Shown: piece after piece, positions 10,276 to 20,269 of the stretch
How positions within the stretch are numbered: position 1 is the stretch's first letter
Layout of the letters: each line of letters opens with the position of its first letter
Source of the DNA: Odontocerum albicorne
Lineage: Eukaryota > Arthropoda > Insecta > Trichoptera > Odontoceridae
Direction: 5' to 3'
Length of the DNA: 64,000 nt
Assembly (NCBI GenBank): GCA_949825065.1
Contig: OX463842.1
Location: 6,475,723-6,539,722, forward strand
Position numbers and translations under genes: made by a program
The notes under the pieces: generated by a model
Database searches by the model: none
Told to the model about the DNA's origin: nothing
The model's input: the letters and a program-made list of their open reading frames with translations, nothing else

Positions 10276-12086
10276 ATAAGTATATTGCATTGTGTTATAT
10301 CGATCATTAAAAATACATAGTTACAACAGAAAATAAAAATTTAGAGTGCGCTTGAATGCAAAATTACCGTGTTTAAAAAATATAAACATACATTACTCAA
10401 ATATTAAAAATATCAGAAATAAGTACAAACATGCATACTACCTACTATACATATATAATACAAGCATGAGACAGGCCAGAGCTCAGAAGGCCCAAGGCCG
10501 TAATATACATAAAAAAAAAATTGAAAAAATAAAAATATGTTCTCATAACTCATCCACCTAAAAATCATATCCAAATTTCAATTATTGTATATGAATATTT
10601 TTTATTGTATTTCACCTTCAAGAATTTTCTTTGATTTACACTATAAACCTATAAAGATTTGACATTACACGAAGATTATAATATACCTTGAATCGTCTTT
10701 GGTATGGCCGCGGTTGCAGTGCACACGCCTTGCATAGGTGGGGTTCCATTGATTCCCCATTATGCTCATGCAGAATGGTCCAGACTGTCAGTCAGATTAT
10801 GGAGTAATAACTATTATATTTTAATAATTTCTGGAAAGACTGGATGAAGTTCATGGGGCTAATCCTAAGCATGAAAGATGAATGAGTGTGTCATAAACCT
10901 TACGAGAGAAGAACTTTACACCGGTGTTACTAAAGAGAGGTTCGCAGGTTCGGCGGGAAATCAGAAAATGTGGAGTGCCAGGCTGTGGACCGACTTAAAT
11001 GAAGACGTATTGTAGTAACAGTATAGTATATTTGTGTTATTGATGAAACCAATTGGATGAAAAAACTTTTTAACCCTACAATGCGCGATTTTTTTTATTT
11101 CAAAAATAAAAATATATTTATGCATTAAATATGTACTGGAACATGAAAAATACATTAGAACTTTTTTTTTTTGGTTTTATATATTTATATTTAAAAAAAA
11201 AGTAAGGCTCATAAATGAATCACTGCGTATTTGTAAGTTAATTATATGATATAAATGAAATTATATATTTAACTTCACTTATTTTACAAATATGTTCTGA
11301 AGAATAAAAGAAAAAAATAAGATTACTTTGATCACCAATAATAAAGTAATTTGATTTCAAACTGGAACAAATCACAAAAGTCATCTACGTGCAACAAGTC
11401 AAACTTCAACTGCCAAATTGACCGGTAAAACAGTTTTCTATTAAACCTTTGTGGTTTTAAAGCATGGAGATTATTGTATCACATTTGTAACAGCGTTTAG
11501 GAACAACTGTTCCTTAAAGGAGATATGATGAGGATGATTTGTTGATAAATAAAAACTCGGCGAAATCGGAATGTGTAAAGAGGAATTTTATTGACAGACG
11601 TGGGTATTTATAATAATCTTGAATGCGTGCGGAAATGCGTACGCGATATGTCGCTGTCTCGTCTCTGCGTAGTACAATACGTTTGTTCTCGCGTGTAGGT
11701 AACCTTCAGTTTTGGGAGACAGCGCGAAAGATGTGTTGCTTTCTCGTTTCATCATGGAATGCGCTCTCGGTTGAGTTGAATGACCGACGCGTGGACTTTA
11801 GCACTGTTTGTCTCGGATCGTGAAGATGTGCAAAGGTCGTCTCGTGGGTTCAGTGACCGTGCAATGCGATCGCCACAAGCGCATGAGTCGTCGTTTATAC
11901 CATTCAACACAAAAATATTTAGAAAATTTTTGGTTGATTCATATGTGCATCATTACGCACTGTAACTATTTTTCTAAGTCTTTAATTCATTCGCATGGTA
12001 CTAATTAATTTATCCAAACAAGTAGTCTGGACATGTTGAAGAGATACTGGGAAACGGCATTATTGTCGCACCGATAAACGTACCTT
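10276..12086. other. Gene-free stretch
   Basis: No supported gene. Open stretches at 11623-12008 overlap in different frames and lack family motifs. The segment 11530-11960 is less AT-rich than its surroundings, with many GCG/CGT words, and may be an old mobile-element piece that I could not identify. Confidence 0.4.
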
Positions 12087-12602
12087 AGGCTAAGGCCATA
12101 CCAAATTGATTCGCTAGGTGCTACGTGACTAATAGACTAGGTGACTTCATGCATGGCCACATCAAAGTGCTTCGCACAAATTTATTTGACATTTGGGAAC
12201 GGTTGAGTCAGCAAACGATGCCACTCTCAAAACTAACAAATTTCATTACAACTTACCTTATACTCGTATTTATTTACTTCCTGTGCAACTTCATTCCAAA
12301 GTGATTTTATTACAGGTACATTTTTGTATAATTTGCTCGATGGGATCCACAAAGGCTCCCTTTTATACACAGATGTTATTAAAACTTCCGCCATCTTGTA
12401 AAATCACTTGGTGACACAATAAAATTAAACAACACGTCTGTTTGCTAGGACACTCACTAAGTGACTAATCGTCACGTATTGTGTCGTGCAGTGTGGCCAT
12501 TACGATAGTATGCGGTGCGTTAGTTGGCTAGGATATGTCACCTAGCTCGCAGCGTAGCTCTAAGCACCAAGCGAGGCTCCTACCTGTGTGGCCGAGGCCA
12601 AA
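12087..12602. mobile_element. Possible MITE with GGCC-rich inverted ends
   Basis: The left edge reads TTAGGCTAAGGCCATACC and the right edge TGTGTGGCCGAGGCCAAAC. These are imperfect inverted repeats, with mirrored subterminal text about CTAGGTGCTACGTGACTAA and TAGTTGGCTAGG. There is no transposase. I could not define target-site duplications, so class and exact borders are uncertain. Confidence 0.4.
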
Positions 12603-12804
12603 CGGTTTAGAACTATTGGTGTTCATACATGACACATAGTTGAGAAGTAACAGTCAGATATAGCTAGCGCAAGTTAGTATTGTTTCCAAAATGGAAGCCT
12701 TTTCTAAGTTCCACAGCGCAACCTCCGTGGACAAGTTGATAAGACGCTTGTATTTCAGCCTTAAAAAAAAAGGATTCTAGTCTGATTTTTCCTTAAGGCA
12801 TCTT

Positions 12805-12890
12805 TAACATATTTCTGATTGGCTGGAAGAGATTGTCACATGATAATAAGCCCAATAGGTTGTACTGTATACAACAAAAGTGTAATGTAA
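12805..12890 (+). mobile_element. LINE family A 3'-terminal fragment (copy D)
   Basis: TTGGCTGGAAGAGATTGTCA, then AATAAGCCCAATAGGTTGTA and an ACAAAAGTG tail, match the last 85 bp or so of copies A to C. It is a very short, 5'-truncated copy. Confidence 0.65.
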
Positions 12891-13340
12891 AACAATACAT
12901 CGGGAATCGTACCAAAATCTTATAAATGGAAAATAACCGTTATGGCAAGTAAAGTAATTCACTAAGGTCGCCAGTCACATTAATAAAAACTTCCTGTGTG
13001 GTTAATCTGCATTAATAACATGCACCTAACGTTACTACGTAAACCACAAAAAACATCCGCATTTGGTGCATTTCAGAACGGATTTTAAAACGAATTTATC
13101 ACTTGGTTCAATAATATTCACTGAATGTGAAAAAAAATCTAAAAGATAAACTTGATAGTGATAATTATTGTATAAAAACATTTTCAAACTAACAGAAAAC
13201 AAATGCAATTCTACAGTAATAGAAGCAATTTACATTATTGTAATTTTATTGTATTATACAATAACATCGTTATATACAATACAAGCAGAAAGATGGAGCC
13301 GTAAGTGATAGTCAGATTTGAATACGTTTTTTAAAAAAAA
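12891..13340. other. Gene-free AT-rich stretch
   Basis: No coding region or recognisable repeat. Confidence 0.4.
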
Positions 13341-13402
13341 TGGTATCAAGGGGATTTGAACTTGGAACCTTCAGGTATTTTAACACCTAGACTACGATAG
13401 TC
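13341..13402 (-). mobile_element. tRNA-derived SINE-like or tRNA pseudogene fragment
   Basis: On the minus strand a B-box-like AAGTTCAAATCC (complement of 13352-13363) follows an A-box-like TAGTCTAGGTGTTA (complement of 13381-13394), at tRNA-like spacing. The terminal arms do not form a convincing acceptor stem, so a working tRNA is unlikely. Confidence 0.45.
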
Positions 13403-13429
13403 TTCTACAATATGATATACGTGAGTCGT

Positions 13430-14365
13430 TTAGAAAGTGAAGAACGTTTTGGCACAACTAAATAAAAACGAAAGATATCAACACAAAACTTTATTTACAA
13501 AGTCACAGTACTTTATTATATTGTTCAATATAGTCGCCATAGCTGTCAAGGCACTTATTGTAACGTGGAACCAATTTTTCAATTCCGATGTTATACTCTT
13601 CTACTGCCAAAGATTTGAGCCAGGATGTCACTTCTTGTTTGAGGTCTTCATCGTTTGCGAACTGTTTTCCACCCAAAAATTCCTTTAGTTTCGGGAATAA
13701 GTGAAAATCGCTTGGTGCTAAGTCAGGGCTGTACGGAGGATGTCCAAAAATTTCCCACTTAAGACGTTGAAGTTCTCGCTTTGTTCGTGCTGATGCGTGA
13801 GGCCGCGCATTGTCATGAATCAAAACCACCTTTCCCGACAACATTCCACGTCTCTTGTTTTGGATGACGCGTCTAAGTCGTTAAAGAGTTTCACAATATA
13901 GTAGGCCTCTGAGTTTATTGTGTGTCTTCTTGGCATACACTCCACGTGGATCAAACCCTTTCGATCCCAAAAAACTGTTGCCATCACTTTTCTGGTGTTG
14001 AGATTCGGTTTTTCTTTTTCAGAGCACACATTTTTTTGTAGCCAAGGTGCTCTGTCCCTATTTAATGTAGGAGCGATCGTGAAATTTGTGGGAAAGATTC
14101 ATGTACTGTGCTTAAAGTTGCCTATAAATTTTGAAAGGCCGAACATTTTGTGCATTCAGAAAACGAATGACGCTACGCACTTCACATTTGGCGGGATTTT
14201 CGATGGGCGCAATTATTTTGAAAGGTTACAGAACAAAGACGCACGACCGTTGAACAACAAAACTCAACTCACTGAAACGGGGGAAGGAGCTAACTGACGC
14301 GCACACGATCGCGGTGATGGGGGATCAGCGCAGGGAATGGTGCATAATCGTTCTTTACTCTCTGG
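13430..14365 (-). mobile_element. Third mariner relic, N-terminal part deleted
   Basis: Imperfect inverted ends are visible: AGAAAGTGAAGAACGTTTTG at 13432-13451, and on the opposite strand AGAGAGTAAAGAACGATTAT near 14364-14345. The length of about 935 bp is below the mariner norm. The transposase text runs on the minus strand and is of a third mariner subgroup, distinct from the elements at 913-1833 and 4834-6121. Confidence 0.7.
13503..14240 (-). pseudogene. Mariner DD34D transposase pseudogene
   Basis: The minus-strand C-terminal frame (13844-13503) has HDNARPH and, 34 residues on, the final Asp of SPDLAPSD, then a typical LFPKLKEFLGGKQF continuation. The segment before it (14029-13820) has KVMATVFWDRKGLIHVE in another frame, so a frameshift lies near 13840-13860. 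Further up, to about 14240, degenerate N-terminal text (an APIENPAKCEVR-like start and an FPQISRS motif) is broken by stops, and part of the N-terminal domain is missing. The first catalytic Asp region is not preserved. Confidence 0.75.
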
Positions 14366-14476
14366 AGGCGCATAGTATTCTTCAGATTATTTTAGCGACT
14401 AAGTAGAAAGAAATACCTAGAGATTTTCCAAAACAATCATTTGAATTATCATTGCTTACGTTTTTCTTCTTCAGTT

Positions 14477-14860
14477 TCAATCCTGGGGATTGGTTAGCAG
14501 CAAAGCTCTGCATCTCCTCCTCCACTCCGCTCGGTCTTCAGCGATCCTCTTGAGCTCTGTATAGGAGGTGCAGTCCATATCGTGGCATATTTGCTCTAGA
14601 TACTCTCGGCGAGGACGCCCTCGACCAATCGATCCCTCAATCATTACCTCCAGTATATTGGGCAGGAGATTTTCATGTCGCAGCATATGACCCATCCATT
14701 CTGCACGCCTTTCCAATATGGTGTTTGACAGTTGCCTGGTTTCTTCGATCCTGCTGAGAACCTCGTCATTTGTAATGTGGTATCTCTAGGAAACCCTTAG
14801 GATTCGTCTATAGGTCCACATCTCGAAGGCCTCCAATCTTTTTCGATCTCTTTCGCATAT
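14477..14860 (-). pseudogene. RTE-like reverse transcriptase C-terminal remnant
   Basis: The minus-strand text reads LEAFEMWTYRRILRVS, then a stop, then RRAEWMGHMLRHENLLPNI and GRGRPRREYLEQI, ending in an EDRAEWRRRCRALL-type tail. The order AFE-W-RR, W-GH-LRH and GRGRPR is the usual C-terminal signature of RTE-like and related non-LTR elements. The catalytic RT domain is absent. Confidence 0.75.
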
Positions 14861-14945
14861 GCACCAGATTTGCGTTATTTGACCGTAATAATCTTAATAT
14901 ATGTCTGAATATCAAAGTCAGCATTATCGCTACATGTAGTGGGAT

Positions 14946-15042
14946 GAATAATAGTAGTGTTGTTATTATTGTAAAATCAAATAATAGTAGTCATTATTGT
15001 AAAATTAAATAATAGTTGGCATTATTGTAAAATAGGTTTGAA
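14946..15042. repeat. Short tandem repeat of about 33 bp, three copies
   Basis: Words of the type ATTATTGTAAAATCAAATAA followed by TAGTAGTC recur three times with small changes. The unit is AT-rich and no function is apparent. Confidence 0.6.
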
Positions 15043-15394
15043 TCTGTTGCTTATGAGCTTACTTACTTTTGAGGGGATACGAAACAACGCTATACACATC
15101 GTGTATGATATTTGTTAGTATTATTATTAATTTTACGTTATATTATTGTGATTAAAAGGAATGAGTCCAACTAAAGATATAAATATCTGGGATGCTGGCT
15201 GAATGGTCAATGGGGATGAGTCTGAAAAGTTCAGAGTAAGAATGGAGTAGACATTAAAATTGTTTCTTCAAAATGCAAGATATCCTCTGCAACAAGGAAT
15301 TCAATATCAACTTACATGTACGAATTTTGTTGTGCTATATAATTTTTAACACTTTTCTATAGTGTTGAAGTATTATACTTGTATATACCATACA
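15043..15394. other. Gene-free stretch
   Basis: Nothing recognisable beyond AT-rich sequence. Confidence 0.35.
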
Positions 15395-15700
15395 CTTATT
15401 CAAGCCAGCAAAAAGAAATTAAAAGCTTTTGAAGTGTGGTGCCATCGAAAAATAATGAGAGTTTCATGGATTGACAAAGCTTGTAAAATGACCAGCAAAT
15501 GGGAAAGTTTGAGTACTTTGAACATGTAATGCGAAGAGAAATATGTGAGATCCTTCAACCGATATCAAAATAAAAACTAGGGAAGAAGACATAGGTCTAG
15601 TCTGAAGAACTTTCGGGAGTTTGATAGCATTTTTTGTTCAGAGCTCCTGCTTCAAGGGTCTGAAAAGGCGTGGCGGTCGCTAACTCTTCATTAATTTAGG
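15395..15700 (+). pseudogene. Degenerate RTE-like C-terminal remnant
   Basis: Conceptual text of the type KAFEVWCHRKIMRVSWIDKA, then a GRRHRS-like patch and a final KAWRSLT, follows the same order as the remnant at 14477-14860 but with several frame breaks. It is on the opposite strand, so it is an independent insertion. Confidence 0.5.
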
Positions 15701-16190
15701 AATATCGTTAGTCAACTTCTTTTGTATTGGTGTTGCATTCTCATCCGCACTGAACTGAACATGTTCCATTATAACCTAGTGCTTCTCCCAACATCTTCTT
15801 GAATAATTAATCTACAATATTAATATTCAACTTTCTTAGTTTGTGTAATCTAACTATTAATTTGTATTGAAAAACAAGGCCACGCAATATGATTTATAGA
15901 AAATCATGTTTACTTTTGTGGGAATAGGAGAAAAAATTATGTTTTCCTTGCATTTAAAAAAAAAATAAATGATTGAATAAATGCATCGAATGTTGATAGC
16001 AAATTTATTCTAATAAAACTAAGCAAAAGTGCATGTACGAGTATTATGCAAGAGTTATAAACAACGCGTGAATTCACTCACTTTAAAATTCAATCCACAT
16101 TATTTCAATTCGAAAATTTGTCTACAAAATTACTTTAAAAGCTTGAAACATATTTTTTTAATAGAGAATACGTTATTTAATATTTAACAA
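15701..16190. other. AT-rich stretch, probable intron or upstream region of the exon at 16202
   Basis: No coding text found. The final bases, ATTATTATTTAG at 16190-16201, have the look of a splice acceptor for the following open frame. Confidence 0.4.
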
Positions 16191-16201
16191 TTATTATTTA
16201 G

Positions 16202-16950
16202 AGTTGTTCTATGAAGTGTATCGTATCAGAAATATGGGTGGAGTTGAAACGAAATTAAGAATTGAAAACAATTCTAACAGTGATATTGTGAATATAAAAG
16301 CTACCATCTATAGACATGCTGAGTGGGCTTATGGACACAGACCTGACGACATGTTCTCAGGAGCATCAATCAAAGCTAAAAGTTTCAAAGAAGAAACTTT
16401 GGTCATCAATCCAAACGCTGATGAATCTTTGTTCCATATGACTTTAACATTTGACGATGCCCTGCAAGATTGTTTCAAGTTCAACCAAAAGTATGTCCAA
16501 GGCAACGAAGAAGATAAATTCAATCATTATAAATGTAGTAGAGATATCAATTTTCGTAAATACGAAAACGTTGTTGTTTTTTACATTAAAGATAATCTAA
16601 AAACTATGAGAAACAGTTTGACAAAAAAACTTAAAGAAGAAGGGGAGAAACTCTCCACGGATGGTTTCTTTGAAGAAGCTCAAGCTAAATTTGATGCTGC
16701 TTTGGAATTGGCTATTGATAATGATCTTCGAGGAGAGATCACGACGAGTAAAGTAAAAAATCTTAAAATATACGCTGATGTCCTTTATGTGGAATCGAGA
16801 AAAGCAGAAGATCAGGATAAGACATGTGAAGAATATATGAAGTTAAAAGAAGCCATAAAGAAGATTAAACAAGCTTTGTCTATTCAAAATACACTTGAGT
16901 TAACAAAAAAGTTAAGAGTTTTTGAGGGGAAACTTAAAGAAATCGAGTAA
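16202..16950 (+). CDS. Terminal exon of an unrecognised protein with TPR-like C-terminal half
   Basis: An open frame of about 249 codons ends in TAA at 16948-16950. It is preceded by an acceptor-like TTATTTAG at 16194-16201, so I read it as a 3'-terminal exon whose earlier exons lie upstream and were not found. If unspliced, the first in-frame ATG is at 16234. Residues about 1-115 look beta-rich, with alternating hydrophobics and Cys in two places. From about 138 onward the sequence is charged and helical. A stretch of the type GEKLSTDGFFEEAQAKFDAAL matches the TPR helix pattern (Gly, then Glu-Ala, Phe, Ala), followed by Lys/Glu-rich helices. No family was recognised. Third codon positions are mainly A or T, unlike the F-box array genes. 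It is flanked by retrotransposon debris but carries no mobile-element motif itself. A host gene or retained fragment is most likely. Confidence 0.6.
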
Positions 16951-16999
16951 AACGAAACGATAAAAAGTAATGTTCTCAAATTCTACTAAGTCGATAAAA

Positions 17000-17005
17000 A
17001 ATAAA
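17000..17005 (+). terminator. Polyadenylation signal AATAAA
   Basis: AATAAA lies 50 bp after the TAA of the open frame ending at 16950 and supports that frame being the 3' exon of a transcribed gene. Confidence 0.5.
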
Positions 17006-17042
17006 AACAATTTAATACATAACTACTGGGTTCAACTATAAC

Positions 17043-17649
17043 GAAAGAAAACGAGGAGCATTCTGAGATTAAGAGAAGAATCACAACAGGGAACAAAACA
17101 TTCTTCTCCCTACTGCCGGTGTTCAAGTCCAGAAGTGTCCATAGAAAAACCAAAGTCACCCTTTACAAAACAATTATTAGAACAGTGGTGGCATATGGAT
17201 GCAAAGCATGGAGACTGACAGCTAAATCCGCAGAGTTGCTGGATGCCTTCAAGAGAAGAGTACTACGTAGGATCCTGGGCCCCGTGAATGACAGCGAAAC
17301 CTGTCGAATACGATACAACGACGAGCTATATAATATCTACAAAGCTCCCAGACTATCTGTACATGTCAGACTGAGCAGATTGAGATGGGCCGGACATGTG
17401 CAGAGAATGCCGTCATCGTGAGCACTCAAAAGAATCCTGGAGGGACACCCGGGTGGGAGAAGGAGAGTGAACAGGCTAAGGCTGCGATTGGAGGATGAAA
17501 TTGAGAGGGACGAAACCCGGCTGCTGCAGACGCAGGATTGGAGGGTCGTGGCGGAAGACAGGAGGAGTTGGAGGCGAAGATTGACGGAGGCCAAAGCTCG
17601 ATATGGGCTGTTAGACCATCGAAAAGAAAGAAATCATAGGTTTGAGTAA
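17043..17649 (+). pseudogene. Non-LTR reverse transcriptase C-terminal region with one in-frame stop
   Basis: One frame runs through the segment with a single TGA at 17419-17421. It encodes EIKRRI, then KTKVTLYKTIIRTVVAYGC, a DAFKRRVLRRILGP block and SRLRWAGHVQRMP. After the stop come ALKRILEGHPGGRRR and a Trp/Arg-rich EDRRSWRRRL tail. This is the segment after the RT active site in RTE/R1-like non-LTR elements. The single lesion over about 200 codons indicates a younger copy than the other RT remnants here. Confidence 0.8.
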
Positions 17650-17700
17650 TTTACTCAAACCCGTACAAAATTACTCAAACCTATACAGGATTGAGTAATT
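17639..17700. repeat. Palindromic TTTGAGTAA repeats
   Basis: GGTTTGAGTA and TACTCAAACC form perfect 10-bp arms around ATT at 17639-17661. The word ATTACTCAAACC and its complement recur twice more by 17700. It lies at the 3' edge of the RT remnant and may be its terminal repeat. Confidence 0.6.
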
Positions 17701-17709
17701 TTGTGTTTT

Positions 17710-18540
17710 GAGTTTTCACTCTCAATTTTACAGAACTCGAATGATCACGAAATGGATAATGAGTAAGTATTTAATAGGAAATTATTTTGTTGTTTCCCTT
17801 ATTATTACATATGGATCGCCACGACACGTGTTTTTACCACCATCTCGAGACTATCTTCAGACAAAATGATCCCGATTTGTTATGAAAGTAATATTTAGGT
17901 TCGGCTTTATCAGAAGTGATGTTTTCTATTGATCGGAACGATTTTTTATAAACAATAAAATTGGCTTAGTGGATCATACACACTACCGATGAAACATGAC
18001 ACAAATTTGATCTCTCGTAATTGACCGGGATCATTCATCCTGAAGAGAGCCTCAAGATAGGAGATTGAAACACGTGTCAAGAGAATTCAAAGAGGAAAAA
18101 CATAGTAATTTATTATAAAATATTCTAATATGGAGTTTCACAAAGTTAAAGGCGAATTTGATAAATTGTGGATTATTTGATAAATTGTGGATAATAAGTT
18201 ATTAGAGCTATGTAGGCGACCAGAATTATTGATAAATTAAGTCACAATGAAAATGAAAAATAAGACAAAAGTATTATCAAACTGAACGATATCAGATTTG
18301 TTTTATGTGCGGCTCGTGTATGTATAATGTTTAGTGTCCCATTGAGTTTGTTTCCTATCGATACCCACAATAGAAAAAAATTTGATGTCTGAAGTACTAA
18401 ATTCTGTATAATTTTTGTCTAATTTTTAACACGTATTGTTTGGCATATTCAGTGCTTAAATAGTATAGTATTTAGGTGTTTATTTAACATTTTGCTCAAA
18501 ACATCCAGAATTTTTTTTTTGTTATTTTTATTGTGTTATC
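17710..18540. other. Gene-free stretch
   Basis: AT-rich. A direct repeat, GATAAATTGTGGAT, occurs twice near 18160-18192. No gene recognised. Confidence 0.4.
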
Positions 18541-18559
18541 CTCCTAGATTAGGTTAGTC

Positions 18560-18760
18560 AAATGCTACGTTTGGTCAGTGTTATTGCATGGAGTGGAATC
18601 ATGGACCCCCAAAGTTGGTAGTACGAATCGACTGGAAGCATTCGAAATGTGGATGCACAGGAGAATGCTACAGATACCCTGGACGGATATGGTCAGCAAC
18701 GCAAGGGTTCTTCATAGAGCCAAAGTTGATAGAGAGTTGCTGACTAGTAACTCTACTTTC
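18560..18760 (+). pseudogene. Short RTE-like C-terminal remnant
   Basis: In one frame the text reads LLHGVESWTPKVGSTNRLEA, then FEMWMHRRMLQIPWTDMVSN, the diagnostic order of non-LTR C-terminal regions (YG-E-WT, LEAFEMW-RR-L-IPW-D). It stops shortly after and lacks all upstream domains. Confidence 0.7.
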
Positions 18761-18844
18761 TGGTTCTCTATTTTCTGGACTCGCCTAGTAATTTCTAAAT
18801 ATGGTCAATTTTCTAAGAACAACCGTTCAAGAAATAATTAAAAA

Positions 18845-19430
18845 GTCAATGCACCAAGAACAATAACGCTAATGGGTTTTGAAATGAGAATACACAGAAC
18901 TGGAAAATATGTAAGAGTGAAATAAGGTAGGCTTAGGGTAATCCAAAATTCCTAATCCAGAAAAATAAGATTAGAGGATTATTTTAAAAAATAAAATAAA
19001 AAATCCAGCATGACCCGATGTACCTATTGAGTGACAGGGACGTACTCGTACATGATGTGTTACAATATTATTATTATGTTTTATTATATTTCGGCGCAAA
19101 CAATGTGACGGGCTGTGCAGGGCCGGACGGGCAGGGGATAGGGGACAGAGGACAGGACGTGATTGTCAGGACGTTTCGTATTCCGGCAGGTTATGTTATA
19201 ACATATTTATCTCGTATTTTTGAGCCGGACGTGCCAGTCAATGTTTATTATTGACGTGTCACTATATCAGGGGGGAACTTTCCTAACAATAAACTTACAA
19301 ATAGTGCAAATGTATGTTTATTCAAATCTCGCTTTTGGTATAACTGTATTTTAAAAAATAATGACGCTAAGCGTACAATTTTTTTTAAACTAAGAACATA
19401 TTTTTTTTTACCTTATCAACAAAAAATCAT
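18845..19430. other. Gene-free stretch
   Basis: An AT-rich part is followed by a G-rich patch at 19115-19160 (GGGCAGGGGATAGGGGACAG) that could form a G-quadruplex-like strand. No gene recognised. Confidence 0.4.
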
Positions 19431-19510
19431 CGACGACCTCCGTGGCCTAGTGGTAAGACACATGTCTACCTATCCGGAGGTTGCGGGTTTGATCCCCGCT
19501 GGAATCCATA
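19431..19510 (+). mobile_element. tRNA-derived SINE-like fragment
   Basis: An A-box-like TGGCCTAGTGGTAAGA (19443-19458) and a B-box-like GGGTTTGATCC (19485-19495) lie at tRNA spacing. The acceptor ends do not pair, and an A/T-rich tail follows. This is the RNA polymerase III promoter layout of tRNA-derived SINEs rather than a working tRNA. Confidence 0.55.
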
Positions 19511-19705
19511 TTTTTATTTTAAATAGGATTCCAGGGTTAACAATTAGGGCCTATAAAAAAAATAACTTAACGTCTATTTCAAAACCCAGCCCTGAAGATG
19601 TTTTAAGTACCTAGTATGGATATATTTCGGTAAAGTAAAAATTAAATGAGTAATGAAAAGTATTAACAACTCGACTTTTAAGAATAATAGAAATATTTAA
19701 AAGGC

Positions 19706-20266
19706 TCATCATCTAGTGATAATCACCATATTATGTAGTGATAATCACCATATTTTCTAGTGATAATCACCATATTAATTAATGATAATCACCATATTAT
19801 CTAGTGATAATCACCATATTATCTAGTGATAATCACCCTATTATCTAGTGTTAATCACCATATTATATAGTGATAATCACCATATTATCTAGTAATAATC
19901 ACCATATTATCTAGTGATAATCACCATATTATCTAGTAATAATCACCATATTATCTAGTGATAATCACCATATTATTTAGTGATAATCACCATATTATCT
20001 AGTGATAATCACTATATTATCTAGTGATAATCACCATATTAATTAATGATAATCACCATATTATCTAGTGATAATCACCATATTATCTAGTGATAATCAC
20101 CATATTATCTAGTGATAATCACTATATTATCTAGTGATAATCACCATATTATCTAGTGATAATCACCATATTATCTAGTAATAATCACCATATTATCTAG
20201 TAATAATCACCATATTATCTAGTGATAATCACCATATTATCTAGTGCTACTCACCATATTATCCTA
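19706..20266. repeat. 22-bp minisatellite with palindromic core, about 25 units
   Basis: The unit TCTAGTGATAATCACCATAT plus TA repeats about 25 times with few substitutions. Each unit holds GTGATAATCAC, a perfect 5-bp inverted repeat around one A. Some units vary in concert (AATTAATGATAATC, TCTAGTAATAATC), indicating block duplication. There are no unique spacers, so it is not CRISPR-like. Confidence 0.92.
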
Positions 20267-20269
20267 GTT

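Noticed and set aside
11623..12008. Overlapping 60-70-codon plus-strand frames
   Set aside because: They overlap in different frames with no motif or splice context; chance frames in a GC-richer patch.
19018..19254. 78-codon plus-strand frame
   Set aside because: No motif, no splice or polyadenylation context, and it spans a low-complexity G-rich patch.
19431..19510. Functional tRNA gene
   Set aside because: A and B boxes are present, but the acceptor arms do not pair and the anticodon arm is irregular. SINE-like is the better reading.
19706..20266. CRISPR-like array
   Set aside because: The repeats are contiguous 22-bp units without unique spacers, in a eukaryotic context. It is a minisatellite.
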